Shown here: in pieces, positions 7,486 through 16,678 of the stretch
How positions within the stretch are numbered: the stretch's first letter is position 1
How the letters are laid out: every line of letters begins with the position of its first letter
Source: an uncultured Anaeromyxobacter sp.
Lineage (GTDB): Bacteria; Myxococcota; Myxococcia; Myxococcales; Anaeromyxobacteraceae
Assembly: GCA_903855945.1 (NCBI GenBank)
Contig: CAIOAK010000167.1
Span: forward strand, 1-57,547
Direction: 5' to 3'
DNA length: 57,547 nucleotides
Program-made: the position numbers and the translations under genes
Notes under the pieces: model-generated
Told to the model about the DNA's origin: nothing
The model's input: only the letters and a program-made list of their open reading frames with translations
Database searches by the model: none

Positions 7486-9213
7486 ATGGTCGACAAGGTC
7501 GCGGTGGCCCGGGCGCTGCGGGAGCTGGGGATGCTGCTCGAGGTCCAGGGCGAGAACCCGTTCAAGGTGCGGGCCTACGAGAACGGCGCCCGCGCGCTGG
7601 AGGAACTGCCGGGCGGCCTCGACGAGGTGATCGCCGCCGGCACGCTCACCGAGATCCCGGGCATCGGCAAGGCGCTGGCCGCGAAGATCGAGGAGCTGGC
7701 GAGGACCGGCAGGCTCGAGCTCCTCGACCGGACCCGCGCCGCCCTGCCGGCCGGGATCGGCGAGATGCTGCGGATCCCCGACCTGGGTCCGAAGAAGATC
7801 GCCGCCCTCCACGCCGCGCTCGGGATCGGGAGCGTCCCGGATCTGGAGCAGGCCTGCCGCGAGGGGCGCGTCCGCGAGGTGAAGGGATTCGGGGAGAAGA
7901 CGGAACGGAAGATCCTGGAGGGCATCGAACGGCTGCGCACCGCCTCCGCCCGCGTCCGGCTCCCGGAGGCCCGGGAAGTCGGTGAGCGGCTGGTGCGGCG
8001 GCTCCGGGAGAGCGGCGCCGCGGAGCAGGTGGAGCTGGCCGGGTCGGCGCGCCGATGGAAGGACACGGTGGGCGACCTGGACCTGGTGGCCGGGTCGCGG
8101 GAGCCGGCGCGACTCTCTGCGGTGCTCTGCGCGGCCCCCGGTGTGGAGTCGGTGGTCGCGCACGGGGAGACCAAGACCACCGTCCGGATGGCCGGCGGGC
8201 TGTCGGTGGACCTGCGGGTGGTGCCGCCGGAGGACTATCCGAGCCTGCTCCTCCACATGACCGGTTCGAAGGAGCACAACGTCCGGCTCCGGGCCCTGGC
8301 GCGGGAGGCTGGCTTCACTCTTAGTGAATACGGACTGGAGCGACTCGCCGACGGCCGGAAGGTCCCGGTCCACGCCGAGGCGGATGTCTACCGGGCCCTC
8401 GGCCTTCAACCCGTACCGCCGGAGCTCCGTCAGGACACCGGCGAGGTGGAGGCGGCCCGCGAGGGGAAGCTCCCGGCCGAGCTCGTGACCCTCGGCGATC
8501 TCAAGGGCATGGTCCACGTCCACACCCGCTGGTCGGACGGACGGGCCTCGGTGGAGGAGATGGCCCGGGCCGCGCAGGAGATGGGCATGGAGTACCTCGC
8601 CATCACCGACCACAGCCGGAGCGCCTCCTACGCCGGAGGGCTCGACGAGTCGCGACTGCGCGCCCAGTGGGACGAGATCGCCCTGGTCCAGACGAAGGTG
8701 CGCATCCGGCTCCTGCGCGGGACCGAGGCGGACATCCTGGAGTCGGGCGCCCTCGACTGGTCCGACGCGGTGCTCGAGCAGCTCGACGTCGTGGTGGCGA
8801 GCGTCCACTCCCGCATGAAGATGGACACGGAAGCCATGACCGGGCGCATCCTCCGCATGCTGGAGCTGCCGGTCTTCAAGATCTGGGGGCACCCCACCGG
8901 CCGGCTGCTGCTCGAGCGGGAACCCTACGGGCTCGACATGGAGAAGGTGATGGACGCCGCCGCCACCTCCCGCGTGGCGCTGGAGGTGAACGGCGATCCC
9001 CACCGGCTCGACCTGGAACCGCGCCACCTGCGCATGGCGCGGGAACGGGGCATCCCGGTGGTGCTCGCGACCGACGCCCACTCGGTGGCCGGCCTCTCGA
9101 ACCTGCCCTACGCGGTCATGACCGCCCGGCGCGGATGGGTGGAGCGCGACGAGGTGCTGAACGCGCTCCCGGCCGCGAAGTTCACCGCCCGGGTCCGCCC
9201 CGGGGCGGGGTAG
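7486..9213 (+). CDS. polX: DNA polymerase/3'-5' exonuclease PolX
   Basis: The 575-aa protein has the bacterial family-X architecture: an N-terminal 8-kDa helix-hairpin-helix region (about 1-130, EIPGIGKALAAKI), the polymerase palm with the nucleotidyl-transfer motif GSARRWKDTVGDLDLV (about 186-201), and a C-terminal PHP exonuclease domain (about 340-575; VHVHTRWSDG, ITDHS, SVHSRM, DAHS). Length matches Bacillus and Deinococcus PolX. It fills short gaps in base-excision and break repair in the cytoplasm. It starts at ATG 7486, immediately after a TATACA element, with no ribosome site. The ampG-like gene follows by 11 bp. Confidence 0.92.
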   Translation: MVDKVAVARALRELGMLLEVQGENPFKVRAYENGARALEELPGGLDEVIAAGTLTEIPGIGKALAAKIEELARTGRLELLDRTRAALPAGIGEMLRIPDLGPKKIAALHAALGIGSVPDLEQACREGRVREVKGFGEKTERKILEGIERLRTASARVRLPEAREVGERLVRRLRESGAAEQVELAGSARRWKDTVGDLDLVAGSREPARLSAVLCAAPGVESVVAHGETKTTVRMAGGLSVDLRVVPPEDYPSLLLHMTGSKEHNVRLRALAREAGFTLSEYGLERLADGRKVPVHAEADVYRALGLQPVPPELRQDTGEVEAAREGKLPAELVTLGDLKGMVHVHTRWSDGRASVEEMARAAQEMGMEYLAITDHSRSASYAGGLDESRLRAQWDEIALVQTKVRIRLLRGTEADILESGALDWSDAVLEQLDVVVASVHSRMKMDTEAMTGRILRMLELPVFKIWGHPTGRLLLEREPYGLDMEKVMDAAATSRVALEVNGDPHRLDLEPRHLRMARERGIPVVLATDAHSVAGLSNLPYAVMTARRGWVERDEVLNALPAAKFTARVRPGAG

Positions 9214-9216
9214 AGT
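9211..9216 (+). promoter_or_regulatory. Candidate -10 (TAGAGT) for a leaderless ampG-like mRNA
   Basis: TAGAGT ends 8 nt before the ATG at 9225 and no Shine-Dalgarno is present. The first three bases of the hexamer are the polX TAG stop codon. Confidence 0.4.
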
Positions 9217-9224
9217 CGCGCCCC

Positions 9225-10550
9225 ATGTCCGCCCTGCGCAGCCGCCGCGTCCAGCTCACCGGGCTGCTCATGCTCTCCTCGGGCATGCCGCTCGGCTTCG
9301 TCATGAACACCCTCCAGGTGTTCCTGCGCGGGGCCGGGGTGAGCCTCAAGACCATCGGCTACGCCCAGATGGTCTCGATCCCCTGGTCGTTCAAGTTCCT
9401 CTGGGCCCCGCTCGTGGACCGCTACGCCATGCCCTTCCTGGGGCGCCGGCGCGGCTGGATCGCGGCGATGCAGCTCGCCCTCGCCAGCGGCCTGGGTGCG
9501 CTCGCCGCCTACGTGTCTCGCCACCTGGTCCCCGGGCCGGGCGGCCACGACGTGCTGGCGGCCGGCGCGGTCACCGGCGTCGTGCTCTTCGCGCTGGCCA
9601 TCGCCTTCTTCTCCGCCACCCAGGACATCGCGCTGGACGCCTGGACCGTGGAGGTGCTCGACAAGGACGAGGTCGGCCCGGCCAGCGGGCTGCGCATCCT
9701 CTGGTACCGGATCGGCATGCTGGCGGCGGGGGCGCTCGCCATCTTCGCCTCGGAGTGGGTCCCCTGGCCGTGGGTCTTCGCCGGCCTGGGCGCGGTATTC
9801 GTGGCGCTGGTGCTCCTCACGGTGGTGGCGCCCGATCCGGTCGTCCCCTCCCGGACGCCCCGCACCTTCCAGGAGGCGGTGGTCGAGCCCTTCGTGAACT
9901 TCTTCCGGCGCCCCAAGGCGCTCGAGGTCGCCCTCTTCCTGGTCTTCTACAAGTTCGGCGACAACGTGGGCGGGTCGATGGTGAACCCGTTCCTGGTGGA
10001 CCTCTGCTTCTCCAACGCCGAGATCGGACTGATGGTGAAGACCATCGGGACGGCGGCCACCATCGGCGGCGCCGCCGCCGGCGCGGCGGTGATGACCCGG
10101 CTCGGGATCGGCCGGGCCCTCTGGGTCTTCGGCCTGGCGCAGGCAGCGGGGAACCTGCTCTACGCCATCGCGGCGGCCACCCACCCGGGTGCGACGAGCG
10201 TCGCGCTCTGCGACGGCGCCACGGTCTCCGCGGCCACCCGGGTGGCCACCTACGTGGCCGTGGCCGGCGAGTACGCCTCCCAGGGGATGGCCACCTCCGC
10301 GCTCCTCGCCTACCTCACCCGCCTCTGCGACAAGCGCTACGCAGCCAGCCAGTACGCGCTGCTCTCCAGCCTCTTCGGCCTCGGGCGGACCCTGTCCGGC
10401 CCGCTCAGCGGCGAGATGGCGGTACGGCTCGGGTATCTCTGGTTCTTCGTGGGAGCGGCCCTGCTCGCGCTGCCCGGCATGGCGCTGTTGCAGCGGGTGG
10501 CGCCGATTCAACAGCGGGACCTCCCGGAAGGGGAGATCCCGCAATCCTGA
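9225..10550 (+). CDS. MFS transporter, AmpG-like
   Basis: The 441-aa protein is a 12-14-helix major facilitator. The N-terminus has the AmpG-type sequence: SGMPLGFVMNTLQVFLR, then GVSLKTIGYAQMVSIPWSFKFLWAPLVDR (split by a loop), ahead of GRRRGW. AmpG proteins import GlcNAc-anhydromuropeptides for peptidoglycan recycling across the inner membrane. Related subfamilies carry acetyl-CoA or nucleotides, so the substrate is inferred. It starts 11 bp after polX and converges on nuoI with a 1-bp gap, leaving no room for a terminator. Confidence 0.75.
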   Translation: MSALRSRRVQLTGLLMLSSGMPLGFVMNTLQVFLRGAGVSLKTIGYAQMVSIPWSFKFLWAPLVDRYAMPFLGRRRGWIAAMQLALASGLGALAAYVSRHLVPGPGGHDVLAAGAVTGVVLFALAIAFFSATQDIALDAWTVEVLDKDEVGPASGLRILWYRIGMLAAGALAIFASEWVPWPWVFAGLGAVFVALVLLTVVAPDPVVPSRTPRTFQEAVVEPFVNFFRRPKALEVALFLVFYKFGDNVGGSMVNPFLVDLCFSNAEIGLMVKTIGTAATIGGAAAGAAVMTRLGIGRALWVFGLAQAAGNLLYAIAAATHPGATSVALCDGATVSAATRVATYVAVAGEYASQGMATSALLAYLTRLCDKRYAASQYALLSSLFGLGRTLSGPLSGEMAVRLGYLWFFVGAALLALPGMALLQRVAPIQQRDLPEGEIPQS

Positions 10551-10551
10551 C

Positions 10552-11250
10552 CTACGCCCCCGAGCGCCCCTTCGCCTCCGCGGCGAGGGTTCGCGAGGAG
10601 AACCCGGGCGTCTGGCTGTACTCGTCGGCGCCCAGGGAGGAGAACGGCCGCGCGGCGGCCCGGTCGGCCGCGAGGGCCGCGTCGGTGAGGCGCGACGGGC
10701 GGACGAGCCAGGGGTCCTTCTCGTAGGAGACGGGCGGGCCCCGGAGCAGCCGCTTCTCGTCGTAGATCTGCCCCTCGCGCGTGTAGGTGGCCGTGGGATG
10801 CTCCCCGGTGTCCATCCGGATGGCGTCCTTCGGGCAGGCCTCCACGCAGAAGCCGCACACCACGCAGCGGAGCTCGTCGATGACGAACTTCACCGGGTAC
10901 TTCTCGATGGGGTCCCCCTCGACCTCGCCGGCCTCGATGTAGATGCACTGGGCCGGGCAGGCGGTGGCGCACATGTAGCAGGCCACGCAGCGCGGGCTGC
11001 CGTCGGCGCGGGGCACGAGCCGGTGCAGGCCGCGGTAGCCGATGGGGTACGGAACCTTCTCCTCGGGGTACTGCACCGTGGCCACGCGGTTGTGGGTGCG
11101 GTCGCGTTCCAGGATGTCGGGGTTGGGATCGCGGGAGAAGAAGGCGTTGCGCCAGAAGGTCTTCACCACGAGGCCGATGGCCTGGAAGATCTCCGGGAAG
11201 TAGAGGCTCTCGCGGACGTCGGCCGGTCGATTGTCGATCGTGTAGGGCAT
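10552..11250 (-). CDS. nuoI: Complex I subunit NuoI (minus-operon copy)
   Basis: The 232-aa ferredoxin-like subunit carries two 4Fe-4S motifs, CVACYMCATACP and CVVCGFCVEACP (about residues 87-98 and 127-138), which hold clusters N6a and N6b and pass electrons to NuoB. It sits at the junction of the peripheral arm and the membrane. The start is the ATG at 11250, 2 bp after the nuoH stop. The C-terminal 60 residues are polar, with no close equivalent in the plus-operon copy. It is the last gene of the nuoABCDGHI operon. Confidence 0.92.
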   Translation of the reverse strand: MPYTIDNRPADVRESLYFPEIFQAIGLVVKTFWRNAFFSRDPNPDILERDRTHNRVATVQYPEEKVPYPIGYRGLHRLVPRADGSPRCVACYMCATACPAQCIYIEAGEVEGDPIEKYPVKFVIDELRCVVCGFCVEACPKDAIRMDTGEHPTATYTREGQIYDEKRLLRGPPVSYEKDPWLVRPSRLTDAALAADRAAARPFSSLGADEYSQTPGFSSRTLAAEAKGRSGA

Positions 11251-11252
11251 GG

Positions 11253-12584
11253 TCAGTGTCCGGCGGCGTGGGCCGCGTGGCCGTGGGCGTCGCCGGCATC
11301 GTGGCCGGCGTGGGCGCCCTTGGGCCGGGCCACCGCGAGGGTGATTCCGAAGATGGCGACGATCTCCACCACCCCGATCCAGGCGAGCAACTCCAGGCTG
11401 GGGTCGGCCAGCACGGCCGCGCCGGTGACGAAGACGTTGACGATGGCGCCGGGCAAGAGGAGCTTCCAGCAGAGCGCCTGGATCTGGTCGTAGCGGAAGC
11501 GGGGCAAGAGCCAGCGGATGATGAGCTGCAGCCAGGTGAGGAAGATCACCTTGGCCAGGAACGCCGCAGCGCAGACCGCCCCGAAGAGCACGGGGTCGAG
11601 GTGGGCCTTGAGCCAGCCCTCGAAGAAGATGGGGTGCCAGCCGCCCAGGAAGACCGCCGCGGTGATGGCGCCCAGGATCACCACCTCGACGAACTCGGCC
11701 AGGAAGAGCAGGCCGAACTTCATGCCCGAGTACTCGAGGAAGTAGCCGACGATCTCGCTCTCCCCCTCGGGGAGGTCGAAGGGCGCGCGCTTCGTCTCGG
11801 CGAAGGAGCTCGTGAAGAAGACCAGGAACCCGAGCGGCTGGAGGAGGAGGCCGATGGCCGGGATGGGGCCGATGACGTCGACGCCCTGCGCGATGGCCAT
11901 CGCCTGCAGATTCACGGTCTTGTAGGCGATCATCACGCCCACGAGCGACATCCCCAGCGAGACCTCGTAGCTGATCATCTGGGCGCTGGCGCGGACCGCG
12001 CCCAGCATGCCCACGCGGCTGTTGGAGGCCCAGCCGGCGAGCGTGGTGCCGTACACCGAGAGGCCGGCCAGCGCGAAGACCCAGAGGAGGCCGGCGTCGG
12101 GGCTGGCCACCCACATCCCCACCTGCTGCCCGAGCACCCGGACCTCGGGGCCGACCGGGACCACCGCGAAGAGCGCGAAGGTGGGGGAAAAGGCGAGCAC
12201 CGGGGCCAGCTCGAAGAGGAACTTGGAGCGGGCCACCGGGAAGGTGGACTCCTTCGTCAGCATCTTCAGCGCGTCGGCGAGCAGGTAGGGCACTCCGCCC
12301 AGGGGGAACTTGCCGCCCACCAGGATGCGGTTCGCGCCGATCCGGTCCTGCATGGCGGCCGACCATTTGCGCTCGGCCACGGTGAGGAGCGCGGCCACCG
12401 TCATCAGGGTGACGGCCATCAGGGTGATGGCGTTGACGATGGAGCTCCCGAAGAACCCGGGGAAGCCCAGCGCCACGGCCGCCTGCGCGCCCAGGGCCGC
12501 GAGCGCGTAGAAGGCGGCGAAGAGCCCCACCAGCCCGACGAGGACCGCCCCGATGACCAGCCACATGCCCACGAATCGCTTCAC
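11253..12584 (-). CDS. nuoH: Complex I subunit NuoH (minus-operon copy) with His-rich tail
   Basis: The 443-aa polytopic subunit anchors the peripheral arm and forms the quinone channel. Family signatures are visible: ERKWSAAMQDRIGANR (about 70-85), ALKMLTKES, GWASNSRVGMLGAVRASAQMISYEV (interrupted here by the membrane loop) and PFDLPEGESEIVGYF (about 265-279), with the acidic residues that line the channel. The start is GTG 12584, preceded by GAGAGGAG. The last about 22 residues are unusual, being rich in His, Gly and Ala (KGAHAGHDAGDAHGHAAHAA). Confidence 0.93.
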   Translation of the reverse strand: MKRFVGMWLVIGAVLVGLVGLFAAFYALAALGAQAAVALGFPGFFGSSIVNAITLMAVTLMTVAALLTVAERKWSAAMQDRIGANRILVGGKFPLGGVPYLLADALKMLTKESTFPVARSKFLFELAPVLAFSPTFALFAVVPVGPEVRVLGQQVGMWVASPDAGLLWVFALAGLSVYGTTLAGWASNSRVGMLGAVRASAQMISYEVSLGMSLVGVMIAYKTVNLQAMAIAQGVDVIGPIPAIGLLLQPLGFLVFFTSSFAETKRAPFDLPEGESEIVGYFLEYSGMKFGLLFLAEFVEVVILGAITAAVFLGGWHPIFFEGWLKAHLDPVLFGAVCAAAFLAKVIFLTWLQLIIRWLLPRFRYDQIQALCWKLLLPGAIVNVFVTGAAVLADPSLELLAWIGVVEIVAIFGITLAVARPKGAHAGHDAGDAHGHAAHAAGH

Positions 12585-12596
12585 GGCGGTCTCCTC

Positions 12597-14324
12597 TCAG
12601 GGGTTCGGCAACCGGCTCCACTCGACGTTTCCGTTCGCGTCGAGGGGCATGCGCTCGCGGTGCCCGGGCAGCCGTCCGTCGGTCGTGCCGGCGGGGAGCG
12701 GCTCGATCCCCTTGCGCCGATCGACGGAGGGGAGCGACGCCCAGGCGTATCCGGGGAGCTGATCGGCCACGCGCCGGCCCAGGTCCTCGAAGACCTCGCG
12801 GGCGCTGCTCCAGCGGGAGGTGAGCCCGAGCACCCGGCCGATCTCGCCGGCCAGTCCCCAGTGGGGAAGCGACTCGCCCCGCGGCCAGTAGGCCAGCTCG
12901 AAGCGCTGCGCCCTGCCCTCGAAGTTCACGAAGGTCCCGTCCGACTCGGGGGCGGGGGACGCCGGGAGCAGCACGGTGGCCGCGGAGGCGAGCGCCCCCT
13001 CGTTCACCGCCTGGACCACCCGCACCTCGGCCCGGGCGAGCGCGTCGGCGAGCTCCGGCGCGGGCAGCTCGGCCCCCACCGCCCAGATCGCCTTCACCTT
13101 CCCGGAGGCCACCGCCGCGGCGAGCTCCGACGCCGGCTTCACGGCCATGCCGAAGGCCCGGGCCACCATCGCCAGGCCGGCCCGGTTCGGGTTCTGGTCG
13201 GCGCGGCGGAGGAAGTCGTCCTGCCAGCCGTCGGGACGCCCGCCCACGTACACCTCGGAGAGCTTCAGCCCGTCGCGGGCCACGAGCGCCGCGGCCAGCA
13301 GGTCCTCGAGCGAGGCCGTGGGGGAGGCGATCCAGGCGAGCGTCCCCTGCCCCGCGTGCGCGGACAGGACCCGGGCCGCCTCGGCCACCGCCGCGGCGCG
13401 CCCGCCCTTCGCGGAGAGCACCCGGTCGTCGTTGAAGTGCTTGTAGGAGAGGCGCCCCTCGTCGCAGATCCACTCCCGGTTGACCTGCTCGTTCTCCCGG
13501 GGGCGGTAGCGGTAGGTGCCGTCCCGCATGTAATCGAGGAAGACGTTGCAGCCTCGGGCGCAGCCGGTGCAGAGGGAGCGGGCGCTGGAGAGGAACCAGA
13601 CCCGGCCGCGGAAGCGGAAGTCGGTGGAGGTGAGCGCACCCACCGGGCAGAGATCGACCACGTTGCCCGAGTAGCGGTCGTCGAGCGGCAGGCCGGGCGC
13701 GGTGGTGATGACCGAGTGGCTGCCGCGGGCGTCCACGCCGAGCTGCGGGTTCTGCCGGACCTCCCGCAGGAAGCGGACGCAGCGGGTGCAGAGGATGCAG
13801 CGCTCCTGATCGAGCACCACGAGCTTCCCGAGCGGGACCCGCTTGCCCAGCTTCACCTTGGGCTGGTCGTAGCGGGAGGCCTGGGTGTCGTACTTCATGT
13901 AGAAGTCCTGCAGCTTGCACTCGCCCGACTGGTCGCAGATGGGGCAGTCGACCGGGTGGTTCAGGAGCAGGAACTCGAGGGTGGCCTTCTGCTGCGACTT
14001 CACCTTGGGTGAATCGGTCTTGACGGCGACGCCCTCGGCCGCGGCCATCTGGCAGGCTGGCATGAGCTTGCCGCCCGGGGCGTTCGACATCTCCACCAGG
14101 CACATGCGGCAGTTGGCGGCGATGGAGAGCCGCTTGTGCCAGCAGTAGTAGGGGATGCCGACCCCCACCGAGGCGGCCGCCTCGATGAGGTTCGTTCCCG
14201 GCTTCACCACCGCCTCGCGCCCGTCGATGGTGAAGGTCACCATTCCGGGGTTCTTGGGCGGCGGCGGTCCCGGGGGACCGGCCGGCTTGGGGGGCGCGGC
14301 GGCGGGCTTGATCTCTTCGGCCAT
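12597..14324 (-). CDS. nuoG: Complex I subunit NuoG, short form
   Basis: This 575-aa Fe-S subunit has a Pro/Ala-rich extension (residues 1-27) and then a 2Fe-2S ferredoxin domain (YYCWHKRLSIAANCRMC, N1b). It continues with the His/Cys motif HPVDCPICDQSGEC (N5), CILCTRCVRF with LCPVG (N4), and a C-x2-C-x3-C-x27-C motif starting CTGCARGC that corresponds to the optional N7 cluster. It is shorter than E. coli NuoG (about 908 aa). It normally receives electrons from NuoF, but neither nuoE nor nuoF is in the window. This is the only nuoG here, so it may serve one or both Q-modules. It lies 33 bp after nuoD and 12 bp before nuoH. Confidence 0.92.
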   Translation of the reverse strand: MAEEIKPAAAPPKPAGPPGPPPPKNPGMVTFTIDGREAVVKPGTNLIEAAASVGVGIPYYCWHKRLSIAANCRMCLVEMSNAPGGKLMPACQMAAAEGVAVKTDSPKVKSQQKATLEFLLLNHPVDCPICDQSGECKLQDFYMKYDTQASRYDQPKVKLGKRVPLGKLVVLDQERCILCTRCVRFLREVRQNPQLGVDARGSHSVITTAPGLPLDDRYSGNVVDLCPVGALTSTDFRFRGRVWFLSSARSLCTGCARGCNVFLDYMRDGTYRYRPRENEQVNREWICDEGRLSYKHFNDDRVLSAKGGRAAAVAEAARVLSAHAGQGTLAWIASPTASLEDLLAAALVARDGLKLSEVYVGGRPDGWQDDFLRRADQNPNRAGLAMVARAFGMAVKPASELAAAVASGKVKAIWAVGAELPAPELADALARAEVRVVQAVNEGALASAATVLLPASPAPESDGTFVNFEGRAQRFELAYWPRGESLPHWGLAGEIGRVLGLTSRWSSAREVFEDLGRRVADQLPGYAWASLPSVDRRKGIEPLPAGTTDGRLPGHRERMPLDANGNVEWSRLPNP

Positions 14325-14357
14325 CGGTGGCTCCGGTCTCGCGTCTCGGGCGGGGCG

Positions 14358-15593
14358 CTACTGCTCGACCTCGCCGCCGATCATGTTCACGGTGTCGAAG
14401 GTGGGGATGAGGTCGGCGAGCATCTGGCCTTCCATGATCTGCGGGAGGGCCATGAGCATGTTCCAGCCCGGGGCGCGCACGCCCAGCTTGTACGGGCGCC
14501 CGCCGCCGTCGGAGACGGCGTAGAAGCCCAGCTCGCCGTTGGCGGCCTCCACGTAGGAGTAGGCCTCGCCGGGCGGGACCAGGATCCCCTCCATGATGAT
14601 CTTGAAGTGGGCCATGGCCCCCTCGATGGTCCCGTAGACCTCGGGCTTGGGGGGCAGCACGAAGCGCGGGTCGTCGGAGGTGATGGCGCCCGGCTCCATC
14701 TGGGCGAAGCACTGCCGCACGATGCGCTCCGACTGCTTCAACTCCTCGATGCGAATGAGGTAGCGATCGAAGTTGTCGCCGTTCGTGCCCACCGGGATGT
14801 CGAACTCGACCCGATCGTAGACCAGGTACGGGGAGGCCTTGCGCACGTCGTATGGCTCGCCGGTGGCGCGCAGGCACGGCCCGGTGAAGCCGTAGTCGAT
14901 GGCGTCGGCGCGGGAGATGACGCCGGTGCCGCGGCAGCGGTCCATGACGATGCGGTTGCGGGTGAGGAGCTTGTCGATCTCGTTCCGCATCGCGACGCTG
15001 TGGTCGAGGGTGCGCTCCACCTTCTCCACCCAGCCCTCGGGCAGATCGCGGGAGACGCCGCCCACCCGGGCGTAGTTGGAGGTGAGCCGGGCGCCGCAGA
15101 GCTCGGTGAGCCGGTCCCAGAGGAGGTCGCGGGCCTCCATGGCGTAGATGAGCACCGTCATGGCGCCGAGCTCGAGCCCCATGGCGCCGATCAGCGTGAA
15201 GTGGTCGCACATCCGGTGCATCTCGGAGGTGATGGTCCGCAGGTACTTGGCGCGGTCGGGGATCTCGAGGCCGCAGAGCTTCTCCACGACCATGGCGTAG
15301 CCGACGTTGTTCAGGATCGAGGAGACGTAGTTGAGACGGTCGGTGTACGGGAAGACCTGCGTCCAGGTGACGTTCTCGCAGGACTTCTCGAAGCCGCGGT
15401 GGAGGAAGCCGATGTCCAGCTTCATCCCGTGGATGGTCTCGCCGTCGAGCTCCACCACCGCCCGCACCGTGCCGTGCATGGCGGGGTGGGAGGGGCCCAG
15501 GTTGACGAGCATCCGCTTCGACGGGAACGGCGCGTCGAGCGGGCTCTCCACCGGAGCGGCGTCGAGGGGGGAGGGGTCGGTGTCCTTGGCCAT
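14358..15593 (-). CDS. nuoD: Complex I subunit NuoD (minus-operon copy)
   Basis: This is the 411-aa 49-kDa-type subunit that forms the quinone-binding site with NuoB. A 40-residue extension precedes the family motif VNLGPSHPAMHGTVR (near residues 32-46; the His is quinone-site conserved), followed by FLHRGFEK, PYTDRLNYVS (conserved Tyr) and ELCGARLT. The GPSHPAMHG version differs from the GPQHPSTHG of the plus copy, so the two are old paralogues rather than a recent duplication. The start is ATG 15593, 12 bp after nuoC. Confidence 0.94.
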   Translation of the reverse strand: MAKDTDPSPLDAAPVESPLDAPFPSKRMLVNLGPSHPAMHGTVRAVVELDGETIHGMKLDIGFLHRGFEKSCENVTWTQVFPYTDRLNYVSSILNNVGYAMVVEKLCGLEIPDRAKYLRTITSEMHRMCDHFTLIGAMGLELGAMTVLIYAMEARDLLWDRLTELCGARLTSNYARVGGVSRDLPEGWVEKVERTLDHSVAMRNEIDKLLTRNRIVMDRCRGTGVISRADAIDYGFTGPCLRATGEPYDVRKASPYLVYDRVEFDIPVGTNGDNFDRYLIRIEELKQSERIVRQCFAQMEPGAITSDDPRFVLPPKPEVYGTIEGAMAHFKIIMEGILVPPGEAYSYVEAANGELGFYAVSDGGGRPYKLGVRAPGWNMLMALPQIMEGQMLADLIPTFDTVNMIGGEVEQ

Positions 15594-15605
15594 GATTGCT
15601 CCGTC

Positions 15606-16127
15606 CTAGCCGCCGGTGGGGCCCGGGCCGCGGAAGCGCTCGTCGACGGGCCGCTCGGGCATGAGGGGCTGCCGCCCACGCAGCGAGTAGTCCTTGCGCA
15701 GCGGGTGACCCACGAACTCCTCGTACATGTAGAGGCGGCGCGGGTCCGGATGGCCCGCGAAACGGATCCCGTACATGTCCCAGCAGTAGCGCTCGTACCA
15801 GTCCGCGCCCTTCCAGATGCCGGTGACGGTGTCCACCACCGGGTCGGACTCGGGGACGCCCACGCGCAGCCGGATGCGGTGGTTCTTCTTCGTGGAGTAC
15901 ATCTGGTAGATGAGCTCGAAGCGCGGCTCGGAGGCCTGGTAGTCGACGGCGGTGATGTAGGGCGCCATGTCGAAGACGAGCTCGGGGTCCTCGCGGAGGA
16001 ACCGGCACACCTCGCCGATGGCCTCCCGCTTCACGAGGGCGACGTCGTCGCCGCCGCGGCTGACCCCCGCCCCGGTCACCGCCGCAGGGAATCGCTCCTG
16101 GAGCCTCTGGATTGCGGCCTGGGACAC
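15606..16127 (-). CDS. nuoC: Complex I subunit NuoC (minus-operon copy)
   Basis: The 173-aa 30-kDa-type peripheral subunit. The family signature is DWYERYCWDMYGIRFAGHPD (about residues 112-131) followed by LRKDYSLRGRQP (about 147-158). It has no cofactor and stabilises the Q-module with NuoD. The start is GTG 16127, 3 bp after the nuoB stop, indicating translational coupling. It is encoded separately from NuoD, unlike the fused NuoCD of E. coli. Confidence 0.93.
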   Translation of the reverse strand: MSQAAIQRLQERFPAAVTGAGVSRGGDDVALVKREAIGEVCRFLREDPELVFDMAPYITAVDYQASEPRFELIYQMYSTKKNHRIRLRVGVPESDPVVDTVTGIWKGADWYERYCWDMYGIRFAGHPDPRRLYMYEEFVGHPLRKDYSLRGRQPLMPERPVDERFRGPGPTGG

Positions 16128-16130
16128 GGT

Positions 16131-16676
16131 CTACCCCTTCGCCGGGAGAGCCGGCTTCTCGCGGTCGATGAGCTTGTGGCTCTGGTCCTGGATCTTCTGC
16201 TGCAGCAGCATGATCCCGTCGAGCACCTGCTCCGGCCTGGGCGGGCAGCCGGGGATGTAGACGTCCACCGGGATGATGCGATCGATGCCCTGGACGGTGG
16301 CGTAGTTGTCGTAGAAGCCGCCCGAGGAGGCGCAGACCCCGAAGGCCACCACCCACTTCGGATCGGCCATGGAGTCGTAGACCCGCTTCAGGATGGGGGC
16401 CTGCTTCACGTTGATCGTGCCCACCACCATGAGGAGGTCGGCCTGGCGGGGGGAGAAGCGCGGGAGCGCGGCCCCGAACCGGTCCAGGTCGTAGCGGGCC
16501 GAGGCCACCGCCATGAATTCCATCCCGCAGCAGGCGGTGACGAAGGGGTACTGGAAGAGGCTGTACTTCCGGGCCCATCCGAGCCCCTGGGAGACCATCT
16601 TTCCCAGGCCGGTGAGGGCGTCCTCCCGCCGGGTGGCGATGGCGGGGACGAGGTCGATATCGGTCGTGGACGACAT
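16131..16676 (-). CDS. nuoB: Complex I subunit NuoB (minus-operon copy)
   Basis: The 181-aa subunit binds cluster N2, the last electron carrier before quinone. The ligands are present: TACCGMEF (adjacent Cys pair), GVCASSGGF and PGCPPRPE. The ATG at 16676, 2 bp after the nuoA stop, gives the usual short N-terminus; an upstream extension of the frame overlaps nuoA and is rejected. Because the N2 ligands are intact, this copy is probably functional. Confidence 0.94.
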   Translation of the reverse strand: MSSTTDIDLVPAIATRREDALTGLGKMVSQGLGWARKYSLFQYPFVTACCGMEFMAVASARYDLDRFGAALPRFSPRQADLLMVVGTINVKQAPILKRVYDSMADPKWVVAFGVCASSGGFYDNYATVQGIDRIIPVDVYIPGCPPRPEQVLDGIMLLQQKIQDQSHKLIDREKPALPAKG

Positions 16677-16678
16677 GG

